A DNA stretch of 7,101 nucleotides from Candidatus Methanoperedens sp. (lineage in GTDB: Archaea; Halobacteriota; Methanosarcinia; Methanosarcinales; Methanoperedenaceae): assembly GCA_027460605.1 (NCBI GenBank), contig JAPZAN010000194.1:1-7101 (forward strand). Direction: 5' to 3'. Both the position numbers and the translations under genes were made by a program. Every line of letters starts with the position of its first letter. Position 1 is the first letter of the stretch. Under the pieces are notes generated by a model. The model did no database searches and had not been told where the DNA came from. It was given only the letters and a program-made list of their open reading frames with translations. Positions 1-5,214 of the stretch are shown one piece after another.

Positions 1-23
1 TTGCTAAAAGAATGTGCCCTTAG

Positions 24-1202
24 ATGAAAAAAGCCTATAGTTTCCGTATCTATCCAAACAAGAATCAGGAGGTCAAGCTGAACAGAACGCTAAACACCTG
101 CAGGCATCTCTATAATGATGCACTCTCCGAACGGAAGCGGCAGGCAGAGCTCAACAGATTGAAAAGAGATCTTCAAGTGTTTCCATGGGGAAAAACCGAA
201 TGGATAAGCTACGAAGACCAGGCTAATACGCTATCCTCGGAGAAAAATTCCTTTCAGAAAGAAGTACATTCACAGGTACTGCAAAACACACTGAAGCGAT
301 TGGACAGAAGCTTCAAGAACTTCTTCAACGGCTTCGGGTATCCGAGGTTCAAAGGAAGGAACAGATACGATTCGTTCACATATCCTCAAAGTGGGTTTGA
401 GCTTGAAGATGGAAAGTTCAACCTCTCAAAGATAGGAACAATGAGGATAATCCTGCATCGAGAGATGGAGGGCAATATCAAGACCTGTACAATCAAGAAA
501 GATGTTGACCAGTGGTATGCGATATTCACGGTGGAGATAGAAAAGACAATAGAACACGTAGAACTACAGAGCAAAATCGGAATTGATGTTGGGCTGATTT
601 CACTACTCACGTTAAGCAATGGTGAGAAGATAGAGCCGCCAAAATTCCTGAGAAAATCAGAGAACAAGCTTGCTAAAGAGCAAGTAAGACTGTCAAGGAA
701 AAAACTCAGGTCAGCTAACAGAAAGAAACAGGTTATCACAGTAGCGAGAGTACACAGGAAAATCAGGAACCAGAGAAAAGATTTTGTTCATAAGACCGCA
801 AGAACACTCGTTAATAGGTTTGACCTGATTGCCTTCGAGGACTTGCACATACAAAATATGGTTCAGAATCATCATCTTGCGAAGTCCATCATGGACGCAG
901 GATGGTATCAGTTGCAGACCTTAACTGCTTCCAAAGCAGAATATACTGGGAAAAAGGTCAAGTTCTGTATTGCGAACGGGACAACTAACACATGTCGTAT
1001 TTGTGGAAATGTCCAGAAAATGACTTTGAGAGACCGTGTATTCCACTGTTCTGTTTGTGGTCATATCGAGGATAGGGACACTCATTCCTCAAAAGCTGTA
1101 TTGGATAGATGTACCGCAGGAACTGCGGGAATTGAAGCCTGCCAGAGTGGTCTCAGCAGAGATACAATGAAGCAGGAAGCCACCATACTTGTAGGGTGGT
1201 AG
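24..1202 (+). CDS. tnpB: RNA-guided endonuclease TnpB (IS200/IS605 OrfB)
   Basis: This 392-residue protein has the usual length and architecture of TnpB, the OMEGA RNA-guided DNA endonuclease that is ancestral to Cas12. The N-terminal helix-turn-helix-like region starts with the typical KKAYSFRIYPNKNQE. The split RuvC nuclease residues are visible: Asp188 in IGIDVGL, Glu272 in AFEDLHIQNM, and Asp350/Asp352 in IEDRDTHSS. A zinc ribbon lies between the last two motifs (Cys324, Cys327, Cys342, Cys345). The C-terminal tail (CTAGTAGIEAC, then MKQEAT) is also typical of the family. The last motif reads DRDTHSS rather than the common DRDxNAA, a conservative variation that should leave the catalytic acid intact, so I predict an active nuclease. 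The start at ATG 24 fits the family N-terminus, and no Shine-Dalgarno sequence is visible. In the family, TnpB cuts the empty donor site to favour retention of the element. Here it could also act alone as a domesticated nuclease. Confidence 0.93.
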   Translation: MKKAYSFRIYPNKNQEVKLNRTLNTCRHLYNDALSERKRQAELNRLKRDLQVFPWGKTEWISYEDQANTLSSEKNSFQKEVHSQVLQNTLKRLDRSFKNFFNGFGYPRFKGRNRYDSFTYPQSGFELEDGKFNLSKIGTMRIILHREMEGNIKTCTIKKDVDQWYAIFTVEIEKTIEHVELQSKIGIDVGLISLLTLSNGEKIEPPKFLRKSENKLAKEQVRLSRKKLRSANRKKQVITVARVHRKIRNQRKDFVHKTARTLVNRFDLIAFEDLHIQNMVQNHHLAKSIMDAGWYQLQTLTASKAEYTGKKVKFCIANGTTNTCRICGNVQKMTLRDRVFHCSVCGHIEDRDTHSSKAVLDRCTAGTAGIEACQSGLSRDTMKQEATILVGW

Positions 1203-1216
1203 TTCACTATATCAGT
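1090..1216 (+). ncRNA. Candidate OMEGA (reRNA) guide scaffold at the tnpB 3' end
   Basis: In IS200/IS605 elements the guide RNA is made from the 3' end of tnpB and the element's right end, with the guide lying just beyond the element boundary. The sequence is compatible with this. A hairpin with a 5-bp stem (1180-1184 with 1195-1199), continued inside by TA/TA around a CTTG loop, sits over the last codons of tnpB and is followed by the likely boundary. The 5' limit given here is arbitrary. If correct, the guide would derive from roughly 1207-1230, in front of aIF1A. No folding or RNA data were available. Confidence 0.3.
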
Positions 1217-1219
1217 AAC

Positions 1220-1261
1220 CTTTACATACAGCGGAGACTATAAGGACATTAGTTAGAGGTG
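1220..1261 (+). promoter_or_regulatory. Candidate promoter and Shine-Dalgarno sequence of the aIF1A operon
   Basis: CTTTACAT at 1220-1227 is a weak TATA-like element. A start site about 25 bp downstream would fall near 1250. GAGGTG at 1256-1261 is a perfect six-base match to the archaeal anti-Shine-Dalgarno complement (GGAGGTGA), and it sits 5 nt before CTG 1267. That spacing is the main reason for choosing CTG as the start of aIF1A. The Shine-Dalgarno assignment is fairly safe; the TATA assignment is weak, and AGACTATAAGG near 1235-1245 is an alternative. Confidence 0.45.
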
Positions 1262-1266
1262 TTATA

Positions 1267-1581
1267 CTGAAGAAGCGAGAAAGTAGTAGCCAGCAGCCTG
1301 AAGAATTTACCAGGGTTCGCATTCCGCAAAAAAAAGCGAACGAAATACTGGGAACTGTAGAAAGTTTGCTGGGGGCCAATAAGCTCAGGGTCAGGTGCAT
1401 GGATGGGGTGGTAAGACTCGCTCGAATTCCGGGGAAAATGAAAAAAAATGTGTGGATAAGTGAAGGGGATGTCGTTATTCTGGTACCATGGTCTTTCCAG
1501 AATGAAAAAGCTGATATAATTTGGAAATATAGCGGCCCTCAGGTGAACTGGCTTGAGCGAAAGGGATTTTTGAAAAGTTAA
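1267..1581 (+). CDS. eif1A: Translation initiation factor aIF1A with a probable CTG start
   Basis: This 104-residue protein is the archaeal counterpart of eIF1A/bacterial IF1. It is an OB-fold protein that binds the A site of the small ribosomal subunit and helps scanning and start-codon selection. The family core is clear: EEFTRVRIP near residues 12-20, the OB fold from about 23 to 90 with NEILGTVESLLGANKLRVRCMDG and RLARIPGKMKK, then GDVVILVPWSFQ, and the tail IIWKY..PQVNWLERKG. The reading frame is open upstream only to a TAA at 1216. It contains no ATG, GTG or TTG before the internal TTG at 1366, which would delete 33 conserved residues including the first OB strand. CTG 1267 gives the expected N-terminus (KKRESSSQQPEEF), the expected length, and a 5-nt gap from GAGGTG, so I chose it. 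ATA 1264 is a less likely alternative. The gene is first in an operon with rio1 (9-nt gap) and the KH-domain gene. The family call is near certain; the start is probable. Confidence 0.92.
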   Translation: MKKRESSSQQPEEFTRVRIPQKKANEILGTVESLLGANKLRVRCMDGVVRLARIPGKMKKNVWISEGDVVILVPWSFQNEKADIIWKYSGPQVNWLERKGFLKS

Positions 1582-1590
1582 GTCAATAGT

Positions 1591-2391
1591 ATGCCCAGGG
1601 ATAAGAAGATTCAACGGATGGATGACAGAATCGATGAATTCCGCACGCGTATCAAGGATTCTGACCTGAGACAGGTTTTTGACGATGTTTTTGACAATGC
1701 CACGTTGATGGCTCTTTATGAACTTGCAAGAAAAGGTTACATCGACGCGATAGGCGGGTCATTCAGCACCGGCAAAGAAGCAAATCTTTTCCATGCCATA
1801 TCGAAAAACGATGCTGGTTCTGAAATCGCCATAAAAATATACCTTATTTCCACTGCAAATTTTAATGCAATGAAAGATTATATCCTGGGAGACCCGCGAT
1901 TTGTAGGGATTAAACATAGCAGGAAAGATATAATTCTTGCATGGACTAAAAAGGAATATAAAAATCTCAAGCGGGCGGAAGAAGCGGGCGTGCGGGTTCC
2001 AAAACCATATGTTACTAAAAGGAACATCCTGTTGATGGAGTTCATCGGAAAGGACGGCGTCCCGATGCCGCAATTAAAGGATGTAAAACTGACCACGGAG
2101 GAAGCGGAGCATATTTTTAAAAAGATTGTCGAATATATGGGCCTCCTGTATTCCAAAGCAAAACTGGTTCACGCCGACCTTAGCGAATATAATATTCTGG
2201 TTGACATGAATACTATGGAGCCTGTGATAATAGATATGGGCCAGTCGGTCACAACCGACCATTACCATGCGGATATGTATTTGCGGCGCGATGTTGTCAA
2301 TATTGCAAGGTTTTTTAAAAAATTGAAGATTCCTGTAAATGAGGATGAGATGATTTCAATAATAAAAAGTAATAAAGAGGAGGAAAAATGA
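1591..2391 (+). CDS. rio1: Rio1-type serine protein kinase/ATPase
   Basis: This 266-residue archaeal Rio1 homologue belongs to the atypical kinase/ATPase family that acts in the cytoplasm during late small-ribosomal-subunit maturation. The Rio1 signatures appear in order: STGKEANLF as the nucleotide-binding loop at residues 59-67, the ATP-anchoring Lys82 in AIKIY, the hinge LLMEFIG at 147-153, the catalytic loop LVHADLSEYNIL at 192-203 with Asp196 and Asn201, the metal-binding Asp215 in IIDMGQSV, and the C-terminal YLRRDVVNIARFF helix. The N-terminal helical segment (residues 1-50) is the RIO-specific extension. Length is normal and no key residue is missing. The ATG at 1591 follows the aIF1A stop by 9 nt without a visible Shine-Dalgarno sequence, so translation is probably coupled to aIF1A. 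The stop overlaps the next start as ATGA. The combination with aIF1A and a Dim2-like protein supports a ribosome-biogenesis role. Confidence 0.95.
   Translation: MPRDKKIQRMDDRIDEFRTRIKDSDLRQVFDDVFDNATLMALYELARKGYIDAIGGSFSTGKEANLFHAISKNDAGSEIAIKIYLISTANFNAMKDYILGDPRFVGIKHSRKDIILAWTKKEYKNLKRAEEAGVRVPKPYVTKRNILLMEFIGKDGVPMPQLKDVKLTTEEAEHIFKKIVEYMGLLYSKAKLVHADLSEYNILVDMNTMEPVIIDMGQSVTTDHYHADMYLRRDVVNIARFFKKLKIPVNEDEMISIIKSNKEEEK
2377..2383 (+). promoter_or_regulatory. Strong Shine-Dalgarno sequence of the KH-domain gene, inside rio1
   Basis: GAGGAGG lies 4 nt before ATG 2388, within the last codons of rio1, which encode the EEE of its C-terminal EEEK. With the ATGA overlap of the rio1 stop and the next start, it fixes the KH-gene start and indicates translational coupling. 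Confidence 0.85.
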
Positions 2392-2924
2392 CAGAGCATA
2401 TTAAAATTCCACTTGAGAGGGTGGCTGTTCTTGTTGGTCCGAAAGGAACCATTAAACAGTTGATTGAAGAAAAATCAACGGCAGCGCTAAATATTGATAG
2501 CCAGAGCGGGGATGTCGAGATAGGTGATCCCAAGGACGCTATAAAAGGATTGCGGACAAAAGAAGTAGTCCACGCTATAGCGCGCGGTTTCAGCCCTGAA
2601 AAAGCCCTTAAGCTTTTCGATGAAGAGCTTCTGCTGTTTGAAACAATGGACCTGTCAAATATTGCAAGAACAGAAAAAGACCTGCAGCGTATCAAAGGAA
2701 GAATCATAGGTAAAGGCGGTAAATCACGCGAGGTTTTTGAGAGCCTTACCAACGTGCATATCTCAGTTTATGGAAAAACAGTGAGCATAATAGGATTTCC
2801 TGAACAAAATGCGGTGGCAAGAGCAGGCATTGATATGCTCCTTTCAGGCTCAGCCCATGGTCCAGTTTATAATTTCCTTGAGAAGAAGAAAAGCGAATTG
2901 AAACGCGCTGAGCTTGGTTTATAG
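2388..2924 (+). CDS. Dim2/Pno1-like KH-domain RNA-binding protein
   Basis: This 178-residue protein has two KH domains, the layout of archaeal Dim2 (eukaryotic Pno1/Dim2, distantly Krr1). That protein binds near the 3' end of 16S rRNA during small-subunit maturation and has been linked to aIF2-alpha in archaea. KH1 covers about residues 3-65, with the GxxG loop GPKG at 17-20. KH2 covers about 100-158, with GRIIGKGGKSREVFESLTN (GKGG at 108-111) and VYGKTVSIIG, the diagnostic Dim2 core. A Lys/Glu-rich helix ends the protein. The start overlaps the rio1 stop (ATGA) behind a strong Shine-Dalgarno sequence. It is third in the aIF1A-rio1-KH operon. From memory, DNA topoisomerase VI genes follow this trio in several Euryarchaeota; here an A+T-rich insert follows instead. 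Length is typical and both GxxG loops are intact. Confidence 0.92.
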   Translation: MTEHIKIPLERVAVLVGPKGTIKQLIEEKSTAALNIDSQSGDVEIGDPKDAIKGLRTKEVVHAIARGFSPEKALKLFDEELLLFETMDLSNIARTEKDLQRIKGRIIGKGGKSREVFESLTNVHISVYGKTVSIIGFPEQNAVARAGIDMLLSGSAHGPVYNFLEKKKSELKRAELGL

Positions 2925-2968
2925 CATTTTGTACAGGCAATTGGATACATGGATTTTAAAGAAATAAA

Positions 2969-2972
2969 GGTG
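2969..2972 (+). promoter_or_regulatory. Candidate Shine-Dalgarno sequence of the nuclease gene, left of the insert junction
   Basis: GGTG lies 6 nt upstream of ATG 2979 and matches part of the archaeal anti-Shine-Dalgarno complement. It falls outside the proposed left cassette junction (2977/2978), so the resident genome may supply the ribosome binding site for the inserted gene. The match is short, so confidence is limited. Confidence 0.35.
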
Positions 2973-2978
2973 TAACGT

Positions 2979-3785
2979 ATGGAAAAATCCGATTTAAAAT
3001 GGAAAGAAGCAATTGAAAAAGTTCTTGAAGAAGAGAAAAAAGCACTTCATTACACTGACATTGCAGAACTCATATCCGAAAGAGGATATAGAAAATCTCT
3101 TGGTGCTACACCACAAGACACAGTAAGTAGTGTTCTAACTACTGATATTAATACCGATAAGGAAAAATCCATTTTTGCAAAAGTTGATAAAGGAATATAT
3201 ATTTTAAGAAAATTTCTTGACGACCGTTCACAACTTCTGACGGATGAAGAAAATGGAGGAAAAATATCTGAAAAAAGAACTCGGACAGAAAATAACAAGA
3301 TTATTAATGCTTTTGGCATTTATTGGTATCGAACTCATGTATATTGGAAAACCATTCCCGACCTTCTTGGTATTCAACAAATCGGTGCATCAGAAGTAAA
3401 TTTTAAAGACCAAATTGGAATTTATTTGCTTCACGACAGCCGAGAAATAATTTATGTTGGTCAAGCAATAGACCAACCTCTTGGACAAAGGTTAAAAAAC
3501 CATACATCGGACAGATTAAGCGGACGCTGGGACAGATTTTCTTGGTTTGGATTTTATCCAGTTAACGAAAATGGTGGGCTTGACAATAACAAAAAATATG
3601 AAAATATTAGTGTTCAAAATTTGGGCGACACTTTAGAGGCAGTTCTTATTGAAAGTATCGAGCCAAGACAAAACCGTAAACAAGGGAATTTATTTCATGG
3701 ACTTGAATATTTACAAAAAGAAGCACCTGAAATAAAAAAGAAAAAGCAAAAAGAATTATTAAGTGAGTTAAACGACAAATTATAA
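2979..3785 (+). CDS. HARE-HTH plus GIY-YIG nuclease fusion protein
   Basis: This 268-residue protein joins two DNA-related domains. Residues about 7-77 form a HARE-HTH winged helix (ALHYTDIAELI, then TPQDTVSSVLTTDI, and KVDKGIYIL). This domain occurs in ASXL proteins, RNA polymerase delta subunits and restriction enzymes, and has been proposed to sense modified DNA. After a charged linker, residues about 112-240 form a GIY-YIG nuclease: GIY at 147-149, YVG at 159-161, Arg171 and His175 in QRLKNH, the metal-binding Glu220 in LEAVLIESIEP, and Asn232. The sequence leading into GIY (AFGIYWYR...LLGIQQIGA) resembles a family of bacterial GIY-YIG proteins I recognise only in outline. A Lys-rich tail ends the protein. 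All catalytic positions are present, so an active, possibly modification-dependent, DNA endonuclease is likely. No methyltransferase or other restriction gene is adjacent. A+T-rich codon use and the attC-like site downstream suggest transfer from bacteria. A defence role is inference. Confidence 0.85.
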   Translation: MEKSDLKWKEAIEKVLEEEKKALHYTDIAELISERGYRKSLGATPQDTVSSVLTTDINTDKEKSIFAKVDKGIYILRKFLDDRSQLLTDEENGGKISEKRTRTENNKIINAFGIYWYRTHVYWKTIPDLLGIQQIGASEVNFKDQIGIYLLHDSREIIYVGQAIDQPLGQRLKNHTSDRLSGRWDRFSWFGFYPVNENGGLDNNKKYENISVQNLGDTLEAVLIESIEPRQNRKQGNLFHGLEYLQKEAPEIKKKKQKELLSELNDKL

Positions 3786-3791
3786 AAAAAA
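3784..3791 (-). terminator. Candidate T-run terminator for mqnE transcripts
   Basis: Eight consecutive A on the plus strand are eight T on the minus strand. They lie downstream of mqnE after the palindrome. Archaeal termination usually occurs at such T tracts. The site is about 170 nt past the mqnE stop and may be fortuitous. Confidence 0.2.
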
Positions 3792-3797
3792 TCTGCC

Positions 3798-3923
3798 ACT
3801 AACACGGGCTTTGCATTAGTGGGTGGACAGTGCGAGTATAAACAGTTGGCAATTAATAGACTGATTACGGGCAGACAGTTGAGTGTTCCAAAGCCCACCA
3901 ACTCAAAGCTCGAAACGTTATAT
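3798..3923 (+). repeat. attC-like imperfect palindrome
   Basis: The outer arms are TAAC at 3800-3803 and GTTA at 3917-3920. The next arms are 3808-3823 and 3894-3909, which pair at 13 of 16 positions (GCTTTG and GTGGG at the two ends are perfect, the middle is mismatched). The stem continues with TGGA at 3824-3827 against TCCA at 3887-3890 after a three-base bulge. The inner 60 or so nt can fold as a variable end. This matches an integron attC: AAC and GTT core boxes, unequal spacers, extrahelical bases, overall length near 120 nt, and a position just after a cassette gene. The boxes deviate somewhat from RYYYAAC and GTTRRRY (CACTAAC and GTTATAT), so a different kind of extragenic palindrome is possible. 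Confidence 0.6.
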
Positions 3924-3958
3924 GAAAATTCTACCCTTCTCGCCTAATTTAATAGATT

Positions 3959-5050
3959 TCAATACTCTTTTATTATCTCATAATTCGTCGTTCTTTCTAT
4001 CGGAACCCTGCCTGCATTTCTTATTAACCGGATTAGCCTCTCTTTTGGCATATACTCTGGCGTTGCGCCGCCTGCCGCATGTGTAATGCGTTCTTCCATC
4101 ACAGTGCCGTCTATATCATTTGCGCCATAATGCAGCGCCACCTGCGCAAGTTTCTCGCCCACCATGACCCAGTATGTTTTGATATTATTAATATAGCCGT
4201 TTAATAAAAGACGTGAGACTGCAATTATTTTAAGGTCGTCAAAACCTGTTGGGCCGTATTGCACGAGCCCGTTTTTTTGTAGTTCGGTGTTATCAGGGTG
4301 AAATTTCAGGGGAATGAATGCCTGGAACCCCCCGGTTTTTTCCTGCAATTTTCTTATCCTGAGAATATGGTCAACAATATCGGAATGCGTCTCGATATGC
4401 CCGTAAAGCATCGTAGCATTGCTTTTTATTCCGAGGCTGTGGGCGGTTTCCATGACCCTGAGCCATTGCTCACCTGTTATTTTATCAGGGCAGACTTTTT
4501 TGCGCGTTTCTTCGTTGAATATCTCGCCGCCGCCGCCGGGAAGACCCGTAAGTCCCGCTTTCTTAAGACGGAGGAGTACTTCCCTGACGCTCATGCCCGA
4601 AGCCTTCGCAAGATGGGCAATTTCAACAGCCGTGTATGCTTTGAGGGACATTGCCGGATACTTTTGATGAAGCCGACTGAGCACTTCTTCGTAATATTCA
4701 AATGGAAGCGCGGGATTTAGCGAACCCACGATGTGCAATTCAGTGGCGCCCATATTCGAGGCTCTCTCAGCTTTCTCCAGTATTTCATCGATGGTAAGTG
4801 TGAAAGCTCCATTCTGTCCCTCCTCCCTGAAATAAGCACAGAACCTGCATTTGGAGGTGCAGACGTTAGTATAATTTATGTGGCAGTTGGTCACGAACAT
4901 GACACCATCGCCGACAGTTTTTTGCCTTACATAATCAGCAAGCACTCCGATGAGAGGGAGGTTTTTTGACTCCATGAGGAGCATCCCGTCTTCGAAATCC
5001 AGTTCTTCTGAAGTTTGTATTTTTTCTATTATTCCAGAGAGTTCTTCCAT
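3959..5050 (-). CDS. mqnE: Aminofutalosine synthase (MqnE), radical SAM enzyme of menaquinone synthesis
   Basis: This 363-residue protein belongs to the MqnE/MqnC/CofH group of radical SAM enzymes. MqnE joins 3-(1-carboxyvinyloxy)benzoate and S-adenosylmethionine to give 6-amino-6-deoxyfutalosine in the futalosine route to menaquinone. The [4Fe-4S] cluster motif is CTSKCRFC (Cys64, Cys68, Cys71), preceded by HINYTNV. Subfamily markers favour MqnE over MqnC or CofH: LHIVGSLNPALPFEYYEEVL, SLKAYTAVEI, LPGGGGEIF, SNATMLYGHIETHSD, KTGGFQAFIPLKFHPDNTEL and the HAAGGATPE end region. The frame is open to 5158, but the added 36 residues run towards the repeat and match nothing in the family. ATG 5050 gives the usual N-terminus and length. 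The gene converges with the nuclease cassette and lies 164 nt downstream of the TIM-barrel gene. No other futalosine gene (mqnA, mqnB, mqnC, mqnD) is in the window. Confidence 0.9.
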   Translation of the reverse strand: MEELSGIIEKIQTSEELDFEDGMLLMESKNLPLIGVLADYVRQKTVGDGVMFVTNCHINYTNVCTSKCRFCAYFREEGQNGAFTLTIDEILEKAERASNMGATELHIVGSLNPALPFEYYEEVLSRLHQKYPAMSLKAYTAVEIAHLAKASGMSVREVLLRLKKAGLTGLPGGGGEIFNEETRKKVCPDKITGEQWLRVMETAHSLGIKSNATMLYGHIETHSDIVDHILRIRKLQEKTGGFQAFIPLKFHPDNTELQKNGLVQYGPTGFDDLKIIAVSRLLLNGYINNIKTYWVMVGEKLAQVALHYGANDIDGTVMEERITHAAGGATPEYMPKERLIRLIRNAGRVPIERTTNYEIIKEY

Positions 5051-5052
5051 TG

Positions 5053-5088
5053 AATTGTCTTTATATACAGATGGTAAATAAGAGCATC
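5053..5088 (-). promoter_or_regulatory. Candidate mqnE promoter region
   Basis: On the minus strand two A+T-rich boxes precede ATG 5050. CTTATTTA (about 5075-5082) is the right distance for a start site just upstream of the ATG, giving an almost leaderless mRNA. TGTATATAAA (5059-5068) is a better TATA match but only about 15 nt from the ATG, which is too close. No Shine-Dalgarno sequence is visible, consistent with leaderless initiation. Confidence 0.35.
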
Positions 5089-5134
5089 GTTTAATGTTAC
5101 AGTCCTGAGCAAATGTGCCCCAACAAAGATAATC

Positions 5135-5204
5135 AACCACGGAGGACACAGAGAGCACAGAGAGACGTGGTTTTTGCTCTGTGTCCTCTGTGAACTCTGT
5201 GGTT
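5135..5204. repeat. CACAGAG-rich inverted repeat
   Basis: Arms at 5135-5162 and 5177-5204 (28 nt each) are reverse complements with about five mismatches, separated by a 14-nt loop. Each arm contains CACAGAG twice, so the arms are also internally repetitive. CCACG at 5137-5141 can alternatively pair with CGTGG at 5166-5170, ahead of a TTTTT run. The repeat lies between the stop of the TIM-barrel gene and the promoter of mqnE, a position suited to a terminator or a dispersed REP-like element. From memory, similar CACAGAG palindromes are scattered through many bacterial and archaeal genomes. Confidence 0.85.
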
Positions 5205-5214
5205 TATACCATTA

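Larger units (their letters stand above)
1..1216 (+). mobile_element. IS200/IS605-superfamily (IS1341-like) element, left end outside the window
   Basis: The element is inferred from the full-length tnpB it carries and a hairpin at the tnpB 3' end (CCACC at 1180-1184 pairs with GGTGG at 1195-1199). No tnpA gene (the Y1 HUH transposase) is visible, but only 23 bases upstream of tnpB are present, so a tnpA further left cannot be excluded. The right boundary is a guess. Elements of this family have no terminal inverted repeats and end a short distance after a subterminal hairpin, so the end is placed in the GTTCAC/TATATC stretch just after the tnpB stop. The aIF1A Shine-Dalgarno sequence lies only about 40 nt further on, so the element abuts the promoter of the translation operon. 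Confidence 0.55.
2978..3917 (+). mobile_element. Putative integron-type gene cassette (one gene plus attC-like site)
   Basis: The unit has the layout of an integron cassette. Its one gene starts one base after the proposed left junction and fills most of the unit. A long imperfect palindrome with terminal TAAC and GTTA follows. The pentamer AACGT occurs at both junctions (2974-2978 and 3914-3918), each followed within a few bases by an ATG and an A run. The insert is visibly richer in A+T than the operon to its left and mqnE to its right. Its 5' edge lies 54 nt after the KH-gene stop and its 3' edge 41 nt before the end of mqnE. Weak points: the left junction reads GTA rather than the canonical GTT, the edges are estimates, and no integron integrase or second complete cassette is visible. 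A solitary cassette inserted at a secondary site would explain the arrangement. Confidence 0.5.

Noticed and set aside
1366..1581. aIF1A starting at TTG 1366 (71 residues)
   Set aside because: This would remove the conserved N-terminal tail and the first OB-fold strand. The frame upstream encodes matching family sequence, and a good Shine-Dalgarno sequence sits before CTG 1267.
2949..2975. Eight-codon open frame before the nuclease gene
   Set aside because: It is too short to support and has no Shine-Dalgarno sequence. It may be a chance frame or a remnant of a gene displaced by the insert.
4298..4969. Plus-strand open frames opposite mqnE
   Set aside because: They mirror the coding strand of a strongly conserved radical SAM gene and show no recognisable domains.
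5051..5158. N-terminal extension of mqnE by 36 residues
   Set aside because: The added residues match nothing in the family, run towards the CACAGAG repeat, and span the likely promoter. ATG 5050 gives the usual length.
5137..5202. CACAGAG repeats as a CRISPR remnant
   Set aside because: The units are 7 nt, arranged as an inverted repeat with no regular spacers and no cas genes nearby.
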